Assembly: GCF_000242635.2 (NCBI RefSeq)
Contig: NC_017770.1
Coordinates: 3,608,669-3,672,668 of the forward strand
Length of the DNA: 64,000 nucleotides
Origin: Solitalea canadensis DSM 3403
GTDB lineage: Bacteria > Bacteroidota > Bacteroidia > Sphingobacteriales > Sphingobacteriaceae
Direction: 5' to 3'
The notes under the pieces were generated by a model. The model was not told the DNA's origin, did not search any database, and saw nothing but the letters and a program-made list of their open reading frames with translations. The position numbers and the translations under genes are program-made. Below are positions 57,993 to 64,000 of this stretch, in pieces; within the stretch, counting starts at the first letter, position 1; each line of letters starts with the position of its first letter.

Positions 57993-59822
57993 TTAATTAC
58001 CCTTCACAAAAACAGTACAATTAAAAGAAGATACCTTTCGCTTGCCATTCTCCTCAACACCCGAAATAGTTGAAAAAATAAACTTAACAGTCGCTTTTTG
58101 TTGAGTATCAATCAACGTCATCTTCTCCTTTGGTAATGAAAAACTGTAGTCATTGGTTAGTGTTATCTTTTTTTCCTTAATCAACCTATTAACTAACGCA
58201 ACAGTATTTACAGAATAGATTTCTGTGTTATTTTTTATAATAGTTAACCTATCTGCAAGGTCACAATCGATCTCAAGGGTATCATTATCCAGTTCATACT
58301 TCAACTGTCGCTCGCTTGCTCTGCTAAAATCAAGTCCTTCAAACATGTAATCAAACCCTTTAACAGATAGTGCATTGGTTGAATAATAGTCAGCCCGAAG
58401 TACAAAATTTTTCTGGCTTGTACTTGCAGCAACCGGATAATAATCACTAGCCATTTCAATGTTCATCAACGTCATCACTTCACCGAGCCGGTAATCATAT
58501 TTTCTGATTTCATCAAAAGAAAAATCAGTTTTTCCAAACCAGGACTGAATACTTTTTAATCCGTGATTAGTGTTCAGATACCTCAACGTTTCAGTTACTT
58601 CCCTTCGATCTTTCAGCGAAAGCTCCTTATGATTCTTGGTAATCTTATTATTTACCAATACAGCATTTTTTATTAAGATCTTCTTTAATCGCGCTAGCTG
58701 ACTATTCTCGGAGATGGCAAAAGCTCCCCATGGACCGAAAGAACAAAATAGAGCCAGTAAACAAAGGGAAACGGGAATTAGCTTGATGTTTTTAGAACGA
58801 CTAAATAAAAAATAGGTAGCAACGCTAAAAAGCCATAGGGCTAAAGCAATAATAAAATACCTATTTTCTGTAATTCCATACTGCCGTACGCGCTGATAGA
58901 TTGCAACTCCTAATAATATGATCAACGGATAAATTGCCAGATAGAACCACTTTGCATACGACTTTATCCAAGTGTTGCCCTCCTTCTCCCGAATTGGCCA
59001 GACAAATAATAATGCTAAAATTCCCGCCACTGAAAACCCAATCACCAAATAGGCAACCCAACCTTTGGGTAATTCCCATTGATATATAATCTTAATTAAA
59101 TAAGCATATAAAATAACGAGGTAAATGGTTACCAGGGGAAGTAATACATATTGAGTAAAGACTTTTACACTTTCAGGATAATGCGTATTGTCTTCTAATT
59201 CCTGATAATCGTCCGGCAATCCTGAAAGAAAAAACCACACGTTAAAGATCCAACCCATAATAATGAAGAGTTCGAAATAACGTTTTTCATTTACGTTGAG
59301 ATCAAAAAGCTGGTTAACGGCTGCAATTGCCAATACTAAACCGATATACAATACGCCTGCATATAATGCTGCAGAGCATACACGGGAAAATAAGGCTAGG
59401 TTAAATTGCCAGAAACCATTACCGAAACCCTTACCAATATAAGGAGCGAAAGCCACCAGCATGTGTATTGCAATGAAGAACAATCCATAACGCGAATAAT
59501 CAACCACCCGGAAAAGTTTAAGTTCGGGAAGGAAATAGAAATAAAAACCGAGCAGTAATGCTCCAAATAGATTAATCAGCAGTTTTTTCCATGCTTTGAT
59601 TTTCTTCGACTCTGCAAATAAGGCAAGCGCAGTAAACCAACCAATTCCCAGCAAACAAACCATCGATAATTTTCCCATCCATACATCATCTCCATTATGC
59701 TCTACAATATACAAGTGGCAAAACGCTCCAATAAATGAACTGATCATCACAAATGGAAAACGACTTAAGCTAATAGCAGCAGAATCAATAATGACAGCAA
59801 TGGATGGAAACTTAAATTTCAT
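57993..59822 (-). CDS. DUF4153-type integral membrane protein
   Basis: A 609-residue protein. The first about 390 residues contain roughly eleven transmembrane helices (FPFVMISSFIGAFCHLYIVE; LGIGWFTALALFAESKK); the C-terminal 210 are soluble (LSLKDRREVTETLRYLNTNH). It matches the DUF4153 family by layout; its function is unknown. Single gene on the minus strand. Confidence 0.8.
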   Translation of the reverse strand: MKFKFPSIAVIIDSAAISLSRFPFVMISSFIGAFCHLYIVEHNGDDVWMGKLSMVCLLGIGWFTALALFAESKKIKAWKKLLINLFGALLLGFYFYFLPELKLFRVVDYSRYGLFFIAIHMLVAFAPYIGKGFGNGFWQFNLALFSRVCSAALYAGVLYIGLVLAIAAVNQLFDLNVNEKRYFELFIIMGWIFNVWFFLSGLPDDYQELEDNTHYPESVKVFTQYVLLPLVTIYLVILYAYLIKIIYQWELPKGWVAYLVIGFSVAGILALLFVWPIREKEGNTWIKSYAKWFYLAIYPLIILLGVAIYQRVRQYGITENRYFIIALALWLFSVATYFLFSRSKNIKLIPVSLCLLALFCSFGPWGAFAISENSQLARLKKILIKNAVLVNNKITKNHKELSLKDRREVTETLRYLNTNHGLKSIQSWFGKTDFSFDEIRKYDYRLGEVMTLMNIEMASDYYPVAASTSQKNFVLRADYYSTNALSVKGFDYMFEGLDFSRASERQLKYELDNDTLEIDCDLADRLTIIKNNTEIYSVNTVALVNRLIKEKKITLTNDYSFSLPKEKMTLIDTQQKATVKFIFSTISGVEENGKRKVSSFNCTVFVKGN

Positions 59823-60018
59823 GAATCGATGTTAAATAGGACTGCAAATTAACAAGATGCATGGAGCCTGCAAAGGCTATTCATTCCTATGTCTTTATTT
59901 AAAATTTAATGTGCTGAAAATCAAATGATTAATATATGTAAATAATCTTGTCGGCATTTTTCATCCTGTTTTCATATTCCCATTACACTTTTGAGTCAAA
60001 CAATTTAAAACTATTACC

Positions 60019-60819
60019 ATGAATAAGAATTTAAGAATCATTGCAGTATTGCTAACTGCTCTTGTTGGCTTCTCGGCATGTTCTAAAACAGAAACAAACG
60101 GAACAACTCAACTTCAGGTTCGCATGACTGATGCTCCTGGTAACTATGAGGAAATTAACCTGAACGTTAAAGAAATTGTCGTTAAAGTAGACGATACTAT
60201 TTCAAAAGGTTATGTTTTAGAAGCTGATAAACAATTTAACATCCTTGACTTCCGTGCTGGTACAGCAACTCCAGATATTTTGGTTGCAAACGAAGAAATA
60301 CCATCAGGAAAAATTAAAGAAGTAAGACTTGTATTAAATGAAACAGGTAATACCATTAAAGTTGACGGCCAATTGTACGATTTAAAAGTACCAAGTGGCT
60401 ATTCATCAGGATGGAAAGTTAAACTAAGCGAACAACCTACCTTAACCCCTGGAATCGCTTATTCGTTGGTTCTTGACTTTGATGCAGCAAAATCAATCGT
60501 AAAAACCGGAAACAGTAAATTTATCTTAAAACCGGTTGTTAGAGGCTTAGCTGTTGCTACTTCTGGTATTTTAACAGGTACTATCAATCCGGTGGCTGTT
60601 CAAACTAAAGTGTATGCTATCAATGCTAATAATGATACAGTAGGAACTATTTCAGATGTTACTACCGGAGGATTCTCAATCGGTGGATTAAAAACTGGTT
60701 CTTATAAGCTGTCATTAGATGCTCAAGATACCACTTACAAAGATTCAACCATTAACAGTGTTGCAATTGTAGCTGGACAAACTACTGCACTTGGAACAAT
60801 TACTTTAAAGAAAAAATAA
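60019..60819 (+). CDS. DUF4382-type lipoprotein
   Basis: A 266-residue lipoprotein (ALVGFSACSKTE lipobox). The mature start LQVRMTDAPGNYEEINLNVK and FNILDFRAGTATPDILV are typical of DUF4382, and the last about 80 residues form a carboxypeptidase-regulatory-like beta domain (GGFSIGGLKTGSYKLSLDAQ). It is outside the cytoplasm, perhaps surface-exposed. A terminator follows immediately. Confidence 0.85.
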   Translation: MNKNLRIIAVLLTALVGFSACSKTETNGTTQLQVRMTDAPGNYEEINLNVKEIVVKVDDTISKGYVLEADKQFNILDFRAGTATPDILVANEEIPSGKIKEVRLVLNETGNTIKVDGQLYDLKVPSGYSSGWKVKLSEQPTLTPGIAYSLVLDFDAAKSIVKTGNSKFILKPVVRGLAVATSGILTGTINPVAVQTKVYAINANNDTVGTISDVTTGGFSIGGLKTGSYKLSLDAQDTTYKDSTINSVAIVAGQTTALGTITLKKK

Positions 60820-60836
60820 TAATTTCGGCCAATGAT

Positions 60837-60872
60837 GGGTTTTGCCTCACTATGTGGGCAAAACCCTTTTTT
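60837..60872 (+). terminator. Intrinsic terminator after the DUF4382 gene
   Basis: Perfect 10-bp stem GGGTTTTGCC / GGCAAAACCC, 10-nt loop, six T after it. Confidence 0.9.
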
Positions 60873-60933
60873 CATTTTAAGCCGTTGCACAGATGTTTGT
60901 CTTTTTGGCAACAAACTTATTATGTTTGCAATC

Positions 60934-61245
60934 ATGATCAGGAAATATTTAAATCGATTCCTTTATTCGTTTATTATAATAATAGCAGGCTCACATGTAT
61001 CGTTCGCCGCCACTGTTGGGTCTAGTGATTATTTGAATGAAGACGTATTCTCTATACCTGATTCAACTGGAAGGCAACAAAAAAAGCCTGATCCAAAAAG
61101 CAACAATGGGAAAAAGGGTGATATTAAAGAGGTGCCTAAATCTCGTAAACAAGCCAAGCCTGCTGTTGTAAAGCAACAACCAATTAAAATTAAACCAGTT
61201 AAAATTGCTAAGCCAAAAGTTAAGGTCAACATGCGTAGGTTCTAA
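60934..61245 (+). CDS. Small secreted Lys/Pro-rich protein
   Basis: From the ATG at 60934 the protein is 103 residues. It has a signal peptide (FLYSFIIIIAGSHVSFA) and a mature region extremely rich in Lys, Pro and Gln (KSRKQAKPAVVKQQPIKIKP), probably disordered. In-frame ATGs at 60922 and 60832 are possible starts, but the last is inside the preceding terminator. It starts the cluster of barrel-like protein, regulator and kinase. Function unknown; possibly interacts with a polyanion. Confidence 0.6.
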   Translation: MIRKYLNRFLYSFIIIIAGSHVSFAATVGSSDYLNEDVFSIPDSTGRQQKKPDPKSNNGKKGDIKEVPKSRKQAKPAVVKQQPIKIKPVKIAKPKVKVNMRRF

Positions 61246-61246
61246 A

Positions 61247-62086
61247 ATGATTAAGTATATATGCTTAAGCATTTTTTTTTGTTTAATAAGAGTGATAGGA
61301 TTTGCCCAAGCCGATAGCAGCAAAACCACACTCACTGTTGCAGCTATGTACATCAGCAATGCTAACTATTACGGTCAAACAACCGATCAAAAGTTTCCAT
61401 TGGTTTTAACAAATGCTACTGTGAGATTGCCTATGGGGTTATACTTCGCCTCAAGCATCTATCAACTAATAAATACTGAAGGAGGTACTGTTGTTGCCTT
61501 AGGCGCAGGTTACGATTATAGCCTAACTGAAAAGTTGACTGTAGGTCTCGGATTTAATCATACATTTTTTCCTACAAATTCTCCTCTTCTGCAAGCTTCA
61601 AATGCAGAAAATATCAACGCATCTGTAACGTATAATTACTGGCTAACCTCTGCCCTAAGTGCTGATTACGCTTTCGGTAAAGAGCAGGACTTCTTTATCA
61701 CGCTAACGAACTCCAAAGCATTTAGCCTCGGAAGTTTATTTAGTGATGAGGATTATATATCCATTGAGCCCGGAGTTGAAATAGTTGCCGGAACTCAACA
61801 TTTCTACGACACTTATATCACCAAGAAAAATAATAAAGCGAACCCTGGTGGCAAACCTAATGTTCAGCAACAGCCTGTTAATAATGGCAATGGAAGTATT
61901 GTATCGTATGTTCCTGCCTCAAAATTCAGTTTGTTGTCTTATAACCTTAAAATGCCCTTAGCCTATAATAGATCAACTTATTTAATAGAAGCTGCTTATC
62001 AGCTATCAATACTAGGAAAACAAGTGGATGCAGTATCAACAACTCCAAAATCATTTTTCAATTTAAGTTTTTACTATCAATTCTGA
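61247..62086 (+). CDS. Outer-membrane beta-barrel-like protein
   Basis: A 279-residue protein with a signal peptide (IKYICLSIFFCLIRVIGFAQ). The mature part alternates hydrophobic and polar residues in beta strands (LTVGLGFNHTFFPTN; INASVTYNYWLTSALSADY) and ends SFFNLSFYYQF, with the C-terminal aromatic typical of outer-membrane barrels. Start chosen at 61247, directly after the previous stop. It overlaps nothing and lies 4 bp before the regulator gene, so it is cotranscribed with the two-component system. Confidence 0.8.
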   Translation: MIKYICLSIFFCLIRVIGFAQADSSKTTLTVAAMYISNANYYGQTTDQKFPLVLTNATVRLPMGLYFASSIYQLINTEGGTVVALGAGYDYSLTEKLTVGLGFNHTFFPTNSPLLQASNAENINASVTYNYWLTSALSADYAFGKEQDFFITLTNSKAFSLGSLFSDEDYISIEPGVEIVAGTQHFYDTYITKKNNKANPGGKPNVQQQPVNNGNGSIVSYVPASKFSLLSYNLKMPLAYNRSTYLIEAAYQLSILGKQVDAVSTTPKSFFNLSFYYQF

Positions 62087-62090
62087 CCAG

Positions 62091-62768
62091 ATGAATGTAT
62101 TGATCATTGAAGATGAGCATAGTTTAGCTTCGGAAATGGAAGATTTTCTAAAGAAAGCTTTTTACATCTGCGACAAAGCATATACCGCCAAAGAAGGTCT
62201 GGAAAAAATTGCTGTCAATCTTTATGATTTTATACTACTAGACCTTGGGTTACCAGATAAAGACGGATTAACATTACTGCAAGAGGCAAAAAAACACAAT
62301 CCGGAAGCAGCCTATATTATTCTGACTGCTCGCGGTAATTTGGAAGATCGTATTAAAGGACTTGATTTGGGAGCAGATGATTATCTGCCTAAACCTTTTT
62401 CTTTGCTGGAATTACAATCAAGAATGCATGCTATCTCCCGCAGGAAGTCAGGACTTAGTGATTCCTTAGTTTCGCTGGGCGATTTTAAAATAGATCTCAA
62501 GAAAAGACTGGTACTACATAATCAATCGGAAATTGAGCTTTCACGTAAGGAGTTTGACTTACTTAGCTATTTACTATTACACAAAAACCGTCCGTTAACA
62601 AGGATGCAGCTAAGTGAACATATATGGGGTGTTTTTGCAGATGATGATTATGATTCAAATTACATCGATGCAACCATCAAAAACATCAGAAAAAAACTTG
62701 GGTCTTTTGCGGCAACAGAATGGTTGGAAACGATCCGTGGAGTAGGTTATAAAATAAAATCGCGATAG
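62091..62768 (+). CDS. OmpR-family response regulator
   Basis: A 225-residue protein with a receiver domain (phospho-acceptor Asp51 in LLDLGLPDKDG, Thr80, Lys102 in YLPKPF) and a C-terminal winged-helix DNA-binding domain (LSRKEFDLLSYLL; ATIKNIRKKLGS). It should be phosphorylated by the histidine kinase encoded 22 bp downstream. Likely targets include the barrel-like protein gene in the same operon, by analogy. Confidence 0.95.
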   Translation: MNVLIIEDEHSLASEMEDFLKKAFYICDKAYTAKEGLEKIAVNLYDFILLDLGLPDKDGLTLLQEAKKHNPEAAYIILTARGNLEDRIKGLDLGADDYLPKPFSLLELQSRMHAISRRKSGLSDSLVSLGDFKIDLKKRLVLHNQSEIELSRKEFDLLSYLLLHKNRPLTRMQLSEHIWGVFADDDYDSNYIDATIKNIRKKLGSFAATEWLETIRGVGYKIKSR

Positions 62769-62790
62769 TATCTTTTAACTTAATATTAAA

Positions 62791-64000
62791 GTGAAACTAC
62801 TAACAAAGCTTACCCTTTTTATTACGTTATCAAAACTGGCAGTTGTGGTGCTCTTTGTCACCCTGCTCCCTTCTTTAATAGAGAGAATAGCTTTTCAATA
62901 CACCACCTATTACTTACGCGAACAACAAAAGAAAGTATTAAAGGTAATTGCACATAATGGTGTCGACTTTTATTTACAGGGCGATAGCAGTTATGGTAGT
63001 TACACTATGCTCAAAGAAGAATATATTTCACTTGAGCCTGCCGATCGTAATAGTAAGCTGGACACTATACAGACAGCGAAACGTGTGGTTGAGCAAGATA
63101 CACTGACTTATCGTGTGCTTAGCTATACTTTCAACCATGGCAATCGAAACTATAACCTCGAAATTGGGAAAACTACTGCTACTATCAATCAATACAATAG
63201 CGCTTTGCAGAAAGTGGCTCTGTATGTGTTAATTGGTCTAGTAGTGATAACCTTGTTAATTGACCTGGTATTTACCCGTTACCTGTTAAAGCCTTTAGGG
63301 CAGATTATCAATACCAAACTCTTAAATAGAAAATTCCCATTCAATGAGGAGATTCCTCCAATAAAGACCTCCACTTATGATTTCAAGTATCTTGATACTG
63401 CTTTTATCCAATTGATGGATCAGATTCATGAAATCTTTGAAAAAGAACGGGAATTTACTGCAAATGCTTCTCATGAGTTAATGACTCCTATCAGTATTCT
63501 ACAAACCAAAATTGAAAATCTGATGATGGAAGAATCAATTGATGAGCATTTGCAAGGCAAACTAATGGAAATGATGAAAACCTTGAATAGGTTAAAGAAA
63601 ATTGTCAGGTCGCTGCTTCTTATTTCACGAATTGAGAATGAACAGTTTGCCAAAGTTGATACAACCAGTCCTAAAACATTAATTAATGAGGTAATACAGG
63701 ACTTACATCACCGAATGGCTGAAAAACAACTCATGCTATCTGTCAATGTATCTTCGTCAGTTACCTTGAAGAAGCTGAACTATGATCTGCTTTTTCAACT
63801 GTTTTACAATTTAATAAATAACGCGATCAGGTATAATAAACAAAAAGGCATTATCCAGATAAACGATGAAAAGATAGACGGAAGCTACTTAATAAAAATT
63901 TCTGATACGGGCATCGGCATTCCTGCTGAAGAAATTGCTTCCATCTTTAACCGTTTTAAAAAAGCCAGTCAAACCAGTGTTGGGTTGGGTCTTGGTTTGT
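62791..64000 (+). CDS. Sensor histidine kinase, C-terminus cut by window edge
   Basis: Frame from a GTG at 62791 to the window end (403 codons). Two transmembrane helices (LTLFITLSKLAVVVLFVTLL and VALYVLIGLVVITLLIDL) flank a periplasmic sensor of about 120 residues. The H-box FTANASHELMTPI has His228; N-box LFYNLINNAIRYN and G1 box ISDTGIGIPAEEI follow, then GVGLGLGL at the edge. It forms a two-component pair with the upstream regulator. The ATG-less start explains why a simple ORF search can miss it. Confidence 0.9.
   Translation, partial: MKLLTKLTLFITLSKLAVVVLFVTLLPSLIERIAFQYTTYYLREQQKKVLKVIAHNGVDFYLQGDSSYGSYTMLKEEYISLEPADRNSKLDTIQTAKRVVEQDTLTYRVLSYTFNHGNRNYNLEIGKTTATINQYNSALQKVALYVLIGLVVITLLIDLVFTRYLLKPLGQIINTKLLNRKFPFNEEIPPIKTSTYDFKYLDTAFIQLMDQIHEIFEKEREFTANASHELMTPISILQTKIENLMMEESIDEHLQGKLMEMMKTLNRLKKIVRSLLLISRIENEQFAKVDTTSPKTLINEVIQDLHHRMAEKQLMLSVNVSSSVTLKKLNYDLLFQLFYNLINNAIRYNKQKGIIQINDEKIDGSYLIKISDTGIGIPAEEIASIFNRFKKASQTSVGLGLGL

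Overview
The window looks like a chromosomal segment of a low-GC Bacteroidota bacterium, most likely Sphingobacteriales (a Sphingobacterium-, Pedobacter- or Solitalea-like organism). Signs of this are secreted proteins ending their signal peptides in ...AQ, lipoproteins with SSC-type lipoboxes, weak Shine-Dalgarno sites, a TTTG/TAnnTTTG-type promoter, a Bacteroidota-type RHS locus (DUF6443/DUF5977-like), an ISAon1-like transposase, and a nuo operon with fused nuoCD. The species assignment is inference.

Layout. 1-5.2 kb: minus-strand secreted proteins (one cut by the window edge, one thioredoxin-like) and two alpha/beta hydrolases. 5.5-17.8 kb: a methylmalonyl-CoA module. It holds the MeaB chaperone (minus strand), then on the plus strand epimerase, carboxyltransferase, a soluble OadG-like piece, biotin carrier, TerC, the Na+-pumping decarboxylase beta subunit, a 46-residue membrane piece that looks like the missing half of OadG, a CoA-transferase, and both mutase subunits. 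Together these can interconvert succinyl-CoA and propionyl-CoA, with a sodium pump and a CoA-transfer step. 17.8-28.4 kb: small lipoproteins, then a minus-strand polymorphic-toxin (RHS) locus: a large DUF5977-type partner broken by a frameshift, an RHS protein with a C-terminal HNH-like nuclease tail, an intact SUKH (SMI1/KNR4) immunity gene, a second, frameshifted SUKH gene, an uncharacterised gene, and a gene remnant. 28.9-30.3 kb: an ISAon1/ISL3-like insertion sequence with a broken or recoded transposase. 30.5-30.7 kb: two near-identical tRNA-Asn genes.

30.9-38.9 kb: housekeeping and small genes: PfkB-type kinase, small membrane protein, cytochrome-b5-like protein, amphipathic repeat protein, ECF sigma factor, MurB, a UGT-type glycosyltransferase, dihydrolipoyl dehydrogenase and a CBS-pair protein. 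39.1-55.3 kb: a complete complex I operon, nuoA-B-[lipoprotein]-[helical protein]-CD-E-F-G-H-I-J-K-L-M-N. Seven short palindromic repeat copies lie in its nuoE-nuoI part; one lies inside the nuoE coding region and one supplies the stop codon of nuoH. 55.3-64 kb: a metal-binding secreted protein, a small frameshifted membrane protein, an ABC-F ATPase with a possible leader peptide, a DUF4153 membrane protein, a DUF4382 lipoprotein, and a cluster of a Lys-rich secreted protein, an outer-membrane-barrel-like protein, an OmpR-type regulator and a histidine kinase cut by the window end.

The candidates most worth a second look are the split OadG with TerC inside the Na+-decarboxylase operon, the two unexplained genes inside the nuo operon, the palindrome family invading nuo coding sequences, and the modular, partly decayed RHS/SUKH locus. 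Three chromosomal genes carry apparent single-base frameshifts (about 20298, 26487 and 56090), so sequencing error must be excluded before reading biology into them.
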